Positions 52,783 through 61,331 of a stretch of DNA of 64,000 nucleotides are shown here, piece by piece. Each line of letters opens with the position of its first letter. Positions within the stretch are counted from its first letter, which is position 1. The position numbers were made by a program, and so were the translations under genes. Origin of the DNA: Tolypothrix sp. NIES-4075 (GTDB taxonomy: Bacteria; Cyanobacteriota; Cyanobacteriia; Cyanobacteriales; Nostocaceae); NCBI RefSeq assembly GCF_002218085.1, contig NZ_BDUC01000010.1, positions 18,013 to 82,012 of the forward strand. The letters run 5' to 3'. The notes under the pieces were generated by a model that was not told the origin of the DNA, did no database searches, and saw only the letters and a list, made by a program, of their open reading frames with translations.

Positions 52783-53001
52783 TCAGCTTCGTTTGTATTG
52801 TGTGGTAAATTTCATTAATAAACTTGAGGAGGATGCCTCTCGTTTAATTTGACCTGCGCGAACTGCTTCATCTAGTGCTGCCAAGGCTGCTAAATCCTTT
52901 GAATCATAGCTTTTGGTAGCCAAAACTTGATGAAGTAGACCCTCGGATTCAACACTAAGACATCCAGTTTGGAAAGCAGATTCAATGAGTGCGCGAATCA
53001 T
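52783..53001 (-). CDS. Small conserved hypothetical protein
   Basis: A 72-residue helical protein (IRALIESAFQTGCLSVESEG, YDSKDLAALAALDEAVRAGQI) with a Ser-rich, basic tail. The regular amphipathic pattern and typical codon use suggest a real gene. I recall similar short proteins in other cyanobacteria but cannot name a function. Confidence 0.6.
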   Translation of the reverse strand: MIRALIESAFQTGCLSVESEGLLHQVLATKSYDSKDLAALAALDEAVRAGQIKREASSSSLLMKFTTQYKRS

Positions 53002-53290
53002 TTTAATTAGGGCATAGTTAGCAATGTGTTAAATACAGTTTGCAACATTTCCCTAGTCTGCTAGTTGATATCAAACAGTATTTGCTAGTGATTATAATTA
53101 CACCATTGAGGTGATTAAAATCACAGGCATAAAAATAAATTGATTTATGGCTACACTTGTCAAGAAAGGAGAATCAGCCAATTTTCTTTCTTATTACACC
53201 CAATTAATACTTAGGTTAAAAGTTTAAAGATTTACAATTTATTTCGGAGATGATTATAATTATAGTAAAATTATATACTTTAATAATTAT

Positions 53291-54088
53291 TTACATTTGA
53301 TTAAAGAAAAACTGACGGAAATCCTCATCCTTTTGGCTTAAGTGTACCCAGTCGAGGTTTAAAGCTTGGAATTTTTGCACCAAGCGATCGCACGCGGGGC
53401 GTTCGGTAGCGTAATGTCCGGCATCAATTAAAATGAGATTGCGATCGCGGCTTTCTTGAAATTGATGGAACTTACAGTCAGAAGTCAGATAAGCTTGGGC
53501 GCCAGTTTTGACGACAGCTGAGATATAACTTGCTCCCGAACCCCCTAAAACAGCAACTTGTGAAATTATCTGTTGTAAATCAGGAGTTGGAGAAAAAATT
53601 ACCTTTGGCGGAGCGAGTCGGGTTTGAATTGTCGCCAGTAAATCTTGTAAACTCATAGATGGATTTAAAACACCAACGCGCCCATATCCCAAACCAGCTT
53701 GTGTGGGTACTATCGGGGCGACTTGTTTAAGTTGTAAAATTTGAGCTAAAACATCAGCAGTGCCATCATCAACTTGGTCAAAGTTGGTGTGAGCGCTGTA
53801 AATGCCGATATTGTGAGTAAAAGCTAACCGTACCATTTCGGCGATCGCTTCACCACTGCGTAAAGACTTCAGCGGATTAAAAATCAGCGGATGGTGAGCA
53901 AAAATGAGATTAGCGCTCGTTGCGATCGCTTCCTCCATCACCGCTAAAGTAGGTGTTAAACAAACCAACACCCGTGCATTTTTCTGCAAAACTCCCGGTT
54001 CAATTTGCCACCCGCAATTATCCCAGCTTTCACACCAAGCAGGATTTGCCCATTTTTCAAACCAAGTAATTAAATCAGCGATTTTCAT
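53291..54088 (-). CDS. Nif3-like dinuclear metal centre protein (GTP cyclohydrolase I type 2 family)
   Basis: A 265-residue Nif3/YbgI family protein. The motifs WDNCGWQIEPG, FAHHPLIF with two metal-ligand His, IGIYSAHTNFD, VAVLGGSGASYI, LTSDCKFHQ and LIDAGHYATE are the family's metal-site signatures. I start at ATG 54088 (MKIADLITWFEKWA). The 47 open codons upstream are translated heptamer repeats (NSTINYRNST). The activity is not settled for the family. It follows the unknown 247-residue gene across a repeat tract. Confidence 0.9.
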   Translation of the reverse strand: MKIADLITWFEKWANPAWCESWDNCGWQIEPGVLQKNARVLVCLTPTLAVMEEAIATSANLIFAHHPLIFNPLKSLRSGEAIAEMVRLAFTHNIGIYSAHTNFDQVDDGTADVLAQILQLKQVAPIVPTQAGLGYGRVGVLNPSMSLQDLLATIQTRLAPPKVIFSPTPDLQQIISQVAVLGGSGASYISAVVKTGAQAYLTSDCKFHQFQESRDRNLILIDAGHYATERPACDRLVQKFQALNLDWVHLSQKDEDFRQFFFNQM

Positions 54089-54240
54089 AAAATGGATAGT
54101 GGAATTTCGATAGTTGATAGTGGAATTTGGAATTTCGATAGTTGATAGTGGAATTTGGAATTTCGATAGTTGATAGTGGAATTTGGAATTTCGATAGTTA
54201 ACCGTCAACCAACAACTAACAATTAACAACCAACAACCAA
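54089..54240. repeat. ATAGTGGAATTTGGAATTTCG tandem tract
   Basis: A unit of about 34 bp containing GATAGTGGAATTTGGAATTTC is repeated about three times between 54098 and 54199, followed by ACCAACAACTAACA units. It is open in the frame of the downstream Nif3 gene and gives a false N-terminal extension. Confidence 0.8.
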
Positions 54241-54984
54241 TTAATTCTTATTCGGAATATTCAGCTTTAATGATAACTCTTCGCGAAGTTGCTGAAAAGG
54301 TTTATTCCATACCGGTTGAGCATTCCAATTCCATGCTGTCACCGGAATGAGTTGATTAACAGCAAGATAACTTAACATCCGGTGTTCATCCTCTGGTTCG
54401 CGAGAAAAGCAATAAGGATTGCGATAGCCTTTATCACAAAGTTTATAATGATTAGCTTTCTCTTGACAGATCAGTTGCAAAATTTCTTCAGCTTTAGCAA
54501 GCAAATAATCTAAAAAATTTAAACTAAAAGGTTCTTCATTGGCACGAGTTTCTGGTTCTTTTTGCACCCATCTTGCCCACTCAAACCCATACATAAAGTC
54601 GTGAACGTAGCGAAAGCGTATTTTCGTTTTAACTCCGCACAACTCCAACAGCGATACTATCTTGTTACCAAAACATTTTAAAAATTCAACGGCATCATCT
54701 GCTACCAAAGCTTGTCTTAACATACTACTTACCAAAAAATCAAAATCCCAGAAAATGTTTTCTGGGAAGTTGTCCAAACAAGCCGAAATTACTCGCTCTA
54801 AACTATTTTGTAAAAATGTTATTAGTTGAATGTCATTAGTTTTTGCTGTAACTAAACTTCCCAATTCCACGAAACTGGTAGCTAAAGTTTTCTTTGGATT
54901 GAGAGACAACTGATTAATAGACTGCTCGGCAATGATTTCATCAAGAATACTGAAATTATGAATAGGTGTCAGATTTTGCTTCAT
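54241..54984 (-). CDS. Conserved hypothetical protein, about 247 residues
   Basis: A soluble protein with good coding character but no family I can name. Notable stretches are LVSSMLRQALVADDAVEFLKC, RFRYVHDFMYGFEWARWVQK and YCFSREPEDEHRMLSYLAVN. The mixture of Trp, Tyr, His and Cys is that of a globular enzyme rather than a structural protein. No signal peptide or membrane helix is present. It sits between YjbQ and the Nif3 gene on the same strand, with repeat spacers on one side, so an operon is possible. Confidence 0.65.
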   Translation of the reverse strand: MKQNLTPIHNFSILDEIIAEQSINQLSLNPKKTLATSFVELGSLVTAKTNDIQLITFLQNSLERVISACLDNFPENIFWDFDFLVSSMLRQALVADDAVEFLKCFGNKIVSLLELCGVKTKIRFRYVHDFMYGFEWARWVQKEPETRANEEPFSLNFLDYLLAKAEEILQLICQEKANHYKLCDKGYRNPYCFSREPEDEHRMLSYLAVNQLIPVTAWNWNAQPVWNKPFQQLREELSLKLNIPNKN

Positions 54985-55131
54985 ATAAATTTAAATAACT
55001 CCAGCAGTTTACAGTTTTATAAACTGCTACACAAAGCAACAAACCTTAGTTTAATCGAGCAGTAGTTCAGAAGTAAATAAAACAGGAATAAACTTAACTT
55101 TTTAGTCACTATACTTATTGCATTAAATTTG

Positions 55132-55542
55132 TCATCCAGAAATATGGACAACCAATTCTCTAGTATGACTGCGTTGCCGATGTTCCCAAATGTAAATTCC
55201 TTGCCAAGTTCCCAGCACCAAATGACCTCGATTGATGGGGATGTGTTCTGAGGTATGAGTAAGCGCAGTGCGGATGTGTGCCGGCATATCATCGGGACCT
55301 TCAGCATCGTGGATGTACTTAGCTGATTCGGGCACGATTTTTGCCATAAAATTAGCTAGATCCAAAAGTACATCTGGATCGGCATTTTCTTGAATCAGTA
55401 AACTAGCTGATGTGTGACGTAAAAATAGCGTACAAAGCCCGATTTCCACACTTGATTCTGCTACTATAGCCTCAATTTTTGGCGTGATATTATACAAACA
55501 TTTGCCAGTGGTAGGAATTCTTAGTAATTTTTGGTAATGCAT
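55132..55542 (-). CDS. YjbQ/UPF0047 family protein
   Basis: A 136-residue protein of the YjbQ family, described as a secondary thiamine-phosphate synthase in some bacteria. The signatures LCTLFLRHTSASLLIQENADPDV, DMPAHIRTALTHTSEHIPI and GTWQGIYIWEHRQRSHTREL include the conserved His and Glu residues of its metal site. The length is normal. It lies before the 247-residue unknown gene on the same strand. Confidence 0.92.
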   Translation of the reverse strand: MHYQKLLRIPTTGKCLYNITPKIEAIVAESSVEIGLCTLFLRHTSASLLIQENADPDVLLDLANFMAKIVPESAKYIHDAEGPDDMPAHIRTALTHTSEHIPINRGHLVLGTWQGIYIWEHRQRSHTRELVVHISG

Positions 55543-55571
55543 AAAATTGTTAGTTGATAGTGGTTAGTTGT

Positions 55572-56660
55572 TTAGTTTTTTTGTTGCTGTAAGTAATCAA
55601 TAACGGCTTTAGCTATAGCTTCATTACCATCTTTATGAACAGGTTGAGATTGCTTTGGTTGCTGGGGTGGTTGATTGAGAAAATCCCAATTACCTGCAAA
55701 AAATTCTCTAGAAGTGAGGATTTGATGCTGATGGTAATTAGTAATACCTTCTAACAGAAAAGCACCTTCGGCAAAGTCATCACGAGTTACTGAAACAATG
55801 GGCACTCCTAACCGTGTGGCTTCAGCAAAAGTGCCAAAACCAGGTTTAGAAACAACGCGCCCACAAATCGGCATAAAATCTACAGGTCGGTATTTTTTCT
55901 CGTTTATTTTCACAAAATTAGGCAAGTCCGGGGCAGATTTATCAAAGATGATAAATTGCCAATCTGGAAATTGTCGCAGATTTTCGTAGGGAATTTGCTG
56001 CAAACCCAAGCCACCAAAAGTGAGTAAGATAGTTTTTTCTATTGGGGCAGTTATTCCCCAAGTAGATCGTAATTCATCTGCCGAATAATGAGGAGAACCA
56101 CCGGTTAAACCTACATCTGTGATATTTGAGAAAGCTTGCATCGGTTCGTGGAAGGGAAGACGAAACAAGCGATCGCACTTTGAATAACATTCACTAATCC
56201 AATCCGCAATTTCTATAAACTCTCCTCCCCAATCTCGATATATCAAGTCCCAGCCAAAGTTACTCATCATCCAACAAGGAACATTAGCTGCTTTACCAAT
56301 CAAGGAAGCGAGAAAAGGAATATCTGCCAAAATCAGATTAACGCGATTTTGGCGAATAAAGTTGACTTCAGAGGCAATCAGCGAATTCTGATTTTTCTTA
56401 ATTTCTAGCAACTTTTCCAAAGTGGCTGCTTTATCCATCGTCAAGCTGTCTGCTTGCACAACACCCAAATCAAATGCGCGGGGACGATGAATAAAATCTC
56501 CTTCTATATAGCATTCTAGCAACCAACGCGGTGCAGTCGTCACCATAATTAACAGAACTTCAGGACATAACTTTTGAATTGTTGACGCTACAGATGCCGT
56601 GCGGGTAGCATGACCAAAGCCGTGATTAGTGATAGCAATGTATAAAATTGGACGTTCCAT
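55572..56660 (-). CDS. GT-B glycosyltransferase-like protein (MurG/GT28 type)
   Basis: A 362-residue protein with the N-terminal pattern ILYIAITNHGFGHATRTASV, like the GxGGH region of MurG-type enzymes. The C-terminal nucleotide-sugar site includes ILLTFGGLGLQQIP and VSKPGFGTFAEATRLGVPIVSV. I start at ATG 56660 (MERPILYIAITN). The 31 open codons upstream are heptamer repeats. The acceptor is unknown. It lies five genes from no obvious polysaccharide cluster and next to an aminotransferase gene. Confidence 0.82.
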   Translation of the reverse strand: MERPILYIAITNHGFGHATRTASVASTIQKLCPEVLLIMVTTAPRWLLECYIEGDFIHRPRAFDLGVVQADSLTMDKAATLEKLLEIKKNQNSLIASEVNFIRQNRVNLILADIPFLASLIGKAANVPCWMMSNFGWDLIYRDWGGEFIEIADWISECYSKCDRLFRLPFHEPMQAFSNITDVGLTGGSPHYSADELRSTWGITAPIEKTILLTFGGLGLQQIPYENLRQFPDWQFIIFDKSAPDLPNFVKINEKKYRPVDFMPICGRVVSKPGFGTFAEATRLGVPIVSVTRDDFAEGAFLLEGITNYHQHQILTSREFFAGNWDFLNQPPQQPKQSQPVHKDGNEAIAKAVIDYLQQQKN

Positions 56661-56756
56661 TTGGGAATTGGGAATTGGGAATTGGGAATTGGGAATTGGT
56701 AATAGGTAATTGGTAATTGGGCTTTTCCCCATTACCCATTTTCTATTACCCATGAC
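56661..56756. repeat. TTGGGAA heptamer tract upstream of the GT-B gene
   Basis: Six to eight TTGGGAA/TTGGTAA units (56661-56719) are followed by CCCATTA units (56728-56755), so a foldback can form. Confidence 0.8.
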
Positions 56757-57944
56757 CTATTTACAAAATCTCTGAATTTCTTCAATCAATTGGTCGATTT
56801 CCGATTCCAGTGTAAAGTAATGAACGCAGGCGCGTACACAATCGGGATCGGCAATTGTTCGAGTTAATATTTTTTGTGACTCTAAAAACTTTACTAGTTG
56901 CACGCTAGCTTGGGCTTTGTTATTTGTCAGTTGAAATGAGACTAAACCGCTTTCTGGTGGGGAAGTCCGCAAACATTTTATATCAGGTAGCGTTGCCAAG
57001 CTTCGCCAAAGGTACTCACTCAAACGGCGAATTTCTTGATAACGTTCTTCAGGTGTTCCCCATTCGTGTTGAATAGCGATCGCTTCCCTTAATCCTGCAT
57101 AAAGCGGAAAATCTGAAGTAGCCACTTCATAACGTCGTCCATCTGGATGCCAATCTACAGGCTTTCCTTGACTATCTATCACAACGCTACGCCAACCTAC
57201 AAAAGTCGGTTTCAGACTTTCTTGTACTTCTGGTCGCACATACAAACCACCCACACCCGCAGGACCACACAACCACTTGTGACCCGTGAAAGCATAAAAA
57301 TCAGCTCCCAATTCTGTTAAATTCAAAGGCATTGAGCCGACAGACTGTGCCGCATCTACGAGAATTCTCACATCATTCTCTTTGCACACTTCCACAATTT
57401 TGTCAAGCGGCAAAACTTGACCGGTATTCCAGAGGATATGACTCAACACCAGCAGGCGAGTATTAGGGCGTAAGTGTTGGGCGATCGCATCAACCGGATC
57501 GCCTTCATTTAAAGTTGCCATCACAGGACAAGTGGTAACTTCCACTTTTAACCTGCGCCCGATTTCCTGGGCGATCGCCACAATACCATGATGTTCGCAG
57601 TCTGTGAGCAGCATATGGTCGCCGGCTTGCCACTCCAGACCCCACATAGCAATATTGCAACCAACAGTTACATCCTCCGTGAGAGAGATTGTTTGGGGTG
57701 GGACATTCAATTCCTGTGCGATCGCCTCTCTTACTGCTTTATATTCTGGTGCCAGCCAGCGATACATCTCACCACTGAAAGGACCTATATCCTGAATATG
57801 TGCTTGGGATAAAGCGATCGCATCCAGCGCCCTTTGCGGCATTGGTCCTTGTCCCCCATAGTTAAAATAAGTCTTATTAGCTAAAGCTGGAAATTGCTGG
57901 CGGTAGCGATGCAACTCGATTTGTGCTGTAGAAATACTGGTCAT
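56757..57944 (-). CDS. Class V aminotransferase (cysteine desulfurase-like)
   Basis: A 395-residue PLP enzyme. The motifs include YFNYGGQGPMPQRALDAI, the TEDVTVGCNIAMWGL cofactor loop, ILVDAAQSVGSMPLNL with the PLP-binding Asp, and the Schiff-base lysine in YAFTGHKWLCGPAG. It belongs to the group of NifS-like and isopenicillin N epimerase-like enzymes. The cysteine-loop segment near residue 330 (IKCLRTSPPESGLVSF) has one Cys. The substrate is uncertain. Confidence 0.88.
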   Translation of the reverse strand: MTSISTAQIELHRYRQQFPALANKTYFNYGGQGPMPQRALDAIALSQAHIQDIGPFSGEMYRWLAPEYKAVREAIAQELNVPPQTISLTEDVTVGCNIAMWGLEWQAGDHMLLTDCEHHGIVAIAQEIGRRLKVEVTTCPVMATLNEGDPVDAIAQHLRPNTRLLVLSHILWNTGQVLPLDKIVEVCKENDVRILVDAAQSVGSMPLNLTELGADFYAFTGHKWLCGPAGVGGLYVRPEVQESLKPTFVGWRSVVIDSQGKPVDWHPDGRRYEVATSDFPLYAGLREAIAIQHEWGTPEERYQEIRRLSEYLWRSLATLPDIKCLRTSPPESGLVSFQLTNNKAQASVQLVKFLESQKILTRTIADPDCVRACVHYFTLESEIDQLIEEIQRFCK

Positions 57945-58080
57945 AATTGTTAGTAGATGGTTGTTAGTTGTTAATGGTTAGTGGTTGGTTGTTAGTGGTT
58001 ATTGGTTAGCAACCAGTCTCCCTTGTCCCCTTGTCCCCTTGTCCCCCTTGTCTCCCCATCCCCCCCATCCCAAACAGCTC
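57945..58080. repeat. GTTAGTGG and CCTTGTCC repeat spacer
   Basis: TTAGTGG heptamers (57952-58000) are followed by CCCCTTGT units (58019-58048) and C-rich tracts. The latter match the repeat inside trpD and the sequence at the window end. Confidence 0.75.
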
Positions 58081-58127
58081 TTGCCTAGATTACTCCGATT
58101 AGTGCTAATTCTTGTTAGCTTAAAGGA

Positions 58128-59600
58128 ATGTTAATTAATGCTGAACATCTGCTGCAATACCAACGGTGTAAGCGGCGACCTTTTTTAGATATTCACGGTG
58201 ATAAAAAGCAGCAAGATCCTCCTAATGACTTGCTGCAAAAACTGCACGCAGACAAAATCGCTCATCAACAGAGTATTTTGACACCGTTGAGTTATCACGA
58301 ACCCGATTATCGTTATGGAGACTGGGAAGCTGGGGCGGCAGCGACTGTAGAATTAATGCAGCAAGGCGTAGATTGCATTTATAAAGGAGTGTTGCTAATA
58401 ACTTATGGTGAACACACTTTGCTTTCGCGTCCCGATTTACTTTTCAAACAGCCAGGACAGTCTTGTTTTGGAGATTGGATGTACGTGCCGACGACTATCG
58501 AATTAGGTAAGCGTCCCAAACAAGAATATCAAGTTTCGGCAGCATTTCACGCTCAGGTGTTAGCGACGGTGCAAGAAGTTGAACCATTAGCTGCTTGGTT
58601 AATATTGCGTACTAAAATGACGAGTTATGAGGTGGAGCTATCTAAATGGACACCGCAAATGCTCTCAATTCTAGAAGAGTTTATTCAAACTTTAGAATCA
58701 CCCGCAGCGCCAGAGGTATTTATTGCCCGCCAAAAATGTAATCTTTGTCATTGGTACAGTAGTTGTTATGCGATCGCTCATTCTCAAAAACACCTCTCAC
58801 TATTACCAGGAGTCACACCTCTTCGCTACACTCAACTCCAAGCACTTTCCATCACAACAGTAGAATCTTTAGCTAAAACTCTTCCAAGCGAATTAGAAAA
58901 TTTGGTTGGGTTTGACAGCGAAGTAGCGCTGAAGCTGGTAGTGCAAGCTGAATCTGTAGTCAAAAATCGTCCGTTTATCTTACCTTACGCGATACCGACA
59001 GAAGATATCACATTTACAGCGCCCATCGAGATTTACTTTGATATTGAAGCGCAGCCAGACTTGAATTTAGATTATCTCTTAGGAGTTTTGGTCGTTGACA
59101 GACAAGCTAACACCGAAAAATTTTATTCATTCCTGGCAGAAAAACCAGAAGAAGAAGAATTAATTTGGCAGCAATTTTTGAACTTGGTTTGGCAATATCC
59201 AGAAGCGCCGATTTATCATTTCTGCATTTACGAATTTGATACAGTCAAACGACTGGCGAGACTTTACCGCACTCCGCAGCGAGATGTAGCACCTGTACTG
59301 AATCGATTTGTGGATGTATATGAAGAATTAATACAAAGTGTTACATTACCGATAGAAAGCTATGCATTAAAAGCGATCGCTAAATGGTTAGGATTTGAAT
59401 GGCGGGATTTGGAGGCAAGTGGTGCTAAATGTATTTACTGGTACGATCGGTGGTTAGAAACAGGCGATCGGGCTTTGCTAGAAATTATCCAACGCTACAA
59501 CGAAGACGACTGTCGCGCCACCCGCAATGTTAAAGACTGGCTAGCTAACTTTTTTCAAAATGAATATTATCTTCGTCAACATCAAATTATTTCTAATTAA
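58128..59600 (+). CDS. TM0106-type RecB-like putative nuclease
   Basis: A 490-residue protein. The N-terminal RecB-type domain includes LINAEHLLQYQRCKRRPFLD, LLSRPDLLFK and YVPTTIELGKRPKQEYQVSA (the D...E.K core), with Cys residues in RQKCNLCHWYSSC that suggest an iron-sulfur site. The C-terminal half is RNase H-like (IEIYFDIEAQPDLNLDYLLG, IYHFCIYEFD, YNEDDCRATRNVKDWL), like YprB. This architecture is the TM0106 family. The physiological role is unknown, but DNA repair or degradation is likely. Confidence 0.88.
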   Translation: MLINAEHLLQYQRCKRRPFLDIHGDKKQQDPPNDLLQKLHADKIAHQQSILTPLSYHEPDYRYGDWEAGAAATVELMQQGVDCIYKGVLLITYGEHTLLSRPDLLFKQPGQSCFGDWMYVPTTIELGKRPKQEYQVSAAFHAQVLATVQEVEPLAAWLILRTKMTSYEVELSKWTPQMLSILEEFIQTLESPAAPEVFIARQKCNLCHWYSSCYAIAHSQKHLSLLPGVTPLRYTQLQALSITTVESLAKTLPSELENLVGFDSEVALKLVVQAESVVKNRPFILPYAIPTEDITFTAPIEIYFDIEAQPDLNLDYLLGVLVVDRQANTEKFYSFLAEKPEEEELIWQQFLNLVWQYPEAPIYHFCIYEFDTVKRLARLYRTPQRDVAPVLNRFVDVYEELIQSVTLPIESYALKAIAKWLGFEWRDLEASGAKCIYWYDRWLETGDRALLEIIQRYNEDDCRATRNVKDWLANFFQNEYYLRQHQIISN

Positions 59601-59823
59601 GCGCTAATTACTAAATAGGTAGGCGGCGTAAATAAACCAATGTTAGTAGTAGGGTTTGATCCGCTTAAAACCCTTACCAAAAGCCAAGAGCAAAAATACC
59701 GTTCACTATGAACAAAAATATTTTTTCTATTTAATTATACTTACCTAAGTTAATAGAAGATATTCGTTATTAGCTATTTATGATATTCTATCTGTGGCTT
59801 TTAAATTTTCACAATAGCTTACC

Positions 59824-61017
59824 ATGCAGCTAATTAAAAAATTCTTAACCTTGCCGCCAATTATCTACTTTTGTATCCCAATTATCGTCATCAGCATCTT
59901 ATTCTTTTTCCACAACTTACCCATCAACGCTGTCGAGATAACAGACATAGATTTTATCGGACAAGCTACTTTACCAAAGAATATAACTTTCCAAAAAACC
60001 CTAATCGGGGGATTATCAGGAATTACATACGACCCCAAAAAAAACCTTTATTACGCCATATCCGATGACCGTGGGAAAAAAGCCCCCGCACGATTTTATA
60101 CCCTAAAAATAGACCTGAGCAAAGGTAAATTGACAACTGGCGACGTTGTTCCTGTAAGCGTTACCACATTGTTAAACGAAAATGGTCAGAAGTTCCCACC
60201 TGGTGAGACAGACACAGAAGGTATTGCTTTAACTAGTAAAGATACCGTATTTATTTCTTCTGAAGGCGATGTTAGCCAATTAATTAATCCTTTTATTAAA
60301 GAATTTTCATTATCTGATGGCAAAGAAATTACAACATTACCAATACCTCAAAAATTTTTACCAGATAAAAATGGTAAGCAAGGTATTCGTAACAACTTAG
60401 CATTTGAAAGCCTCACCATCACACCCAACGAAAAGAAACTGTTTACAGCCACCGAAAACGCATTAATTCAAGATGGTTCAGAAGCCAAAGCAAATACTAG
60501 TAGTCCTTGCCGTATTTTGCAATATAACCTGCTCACCAAGCAGCTAGAAAAAGAATTTCTTTATCAAACTGAACCAGTCGCACCGCTTTTGGATATTTCT
60601 AAACATTTTACTAGCGGTTTAGCTGATTTACTTGCTGTTGATAATCGAGGTAACTTCCTTAGTTTAGAGCGGAGTTTTACAGGTTTAGGGTTTTATATTG
60701 CTTTATTTCAGGTTTCCTTAGAAGAAGCCGATGACATTCACAATATCGACAGTATCAAGCAAGCTGATACCAAAAATATTAAACCAGTTCCGAAAAAATT
60801 ACTATTAGATTTAAGAAAATTAGACGTGTTGCTAGACAACATCGAAGGTTTAACTTTTGGTTCAAAACTACCTGATGGACAGCCCTCATTAATATTAATC
60901 AGCGATAACAATTTCAATTCTCTGCAACGCACTCAAATACTAGCCTTTAGACTCAAGATGGAATCAAGGCTTATCAGGTTACTACGCCGTTTAGTCCCGC
61001 CGAACTTCAAGCGCTAA
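59824..61017 (+). CDS. Exported esterase-like phytase-family protein
   Basis: A 397-residue protein with an N-terminal membrane segment or signal (PIIYFCIPIIVISILFFFH). It then has a beta-propeller-like domain of the phytase-like/esterase-like family: GGLSGITYDPKKNLYYAISDD, FPPGETDTEGIALTSKDTVF, NLAFESLTITPNEKKLFTATE and VLLDNIEGLTFG. The conserved Asp and Glu residues may bind calcium. The C-terminus is basic. It probably acts in the periplasm or outside, on an unknown substrate. Confidence 0.85.
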   Translation: MQLIKKFLTLPPIIYFCIPIIVISILFFFHNLPINAVEITDIDFIGQATLPKNITFQKTLIGGLSGITYDPKKNLYYAISDDRGKKAPARFYTLKIDLSKGKLTTGDVVPVSVTTLLNENGQKFPPGETDTEGIALTSKDTVFISSEGDVSQLINPFIKEFSLSDGKEITTLPIPQKFLPDKNGKQGIRNNLAFESLTITPNEKKLFTATENALIQDGSEAKANTSSPCRILQYNLLTKQLEKEFLYQTEPVAPLLDISKHFTSGLADLLAVDNRGNFLSLERSFTGLGFYIALFQVSLEEADDIHNIDSIKQADTKNIKPVPKKLLLDLRKLDVLLDNIEGLTFGSKLPDGQPSLILISDNNFNSLQRTQILAFRLKMESRLIRLLRRLVPPNFKR

Positions 61018-61331
61018 CTGCTGCGTCGTGTTATTAGGATACCTAATCTTCAATTAATTTTCTCAGTGTATTTATGGTCATGTTTAGGCAATTTAATTAA
61101 CCTTGATTTCCGTTTACGTATAATTTCTCATCCGCATTGCTTAATAAATATGTTACACAATGTTTAAAAGCTTTTACATAGAGTTACAGCGTGGTTTTAT
61201 CAAAAATTCACCTTTATTTATGTTATTTTTCATCTCACCTAATTGAGTCTATAAAATACTTTATCTTTTTAGTAGATAAAATTAATATTAAAAAGAATGT
61301 ATTATAAATTTGTTATGAAATAAATATTTTT
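61018..61331. other. Spacer upstream of the kinase pair
   Basis: This is a very AT-rich region of about 310 bases. I see no gene, hairpin or clear promoter in it. It probably contains the promoter for the two kinase genes. Confidence 0.5.

Noticed and set aside
55017..55307. 96-codon minus frame overlapping the yjbQ gene
   Set aside because: It overlaps the conserved YjbQ frame in another phase and has no family resemblance.
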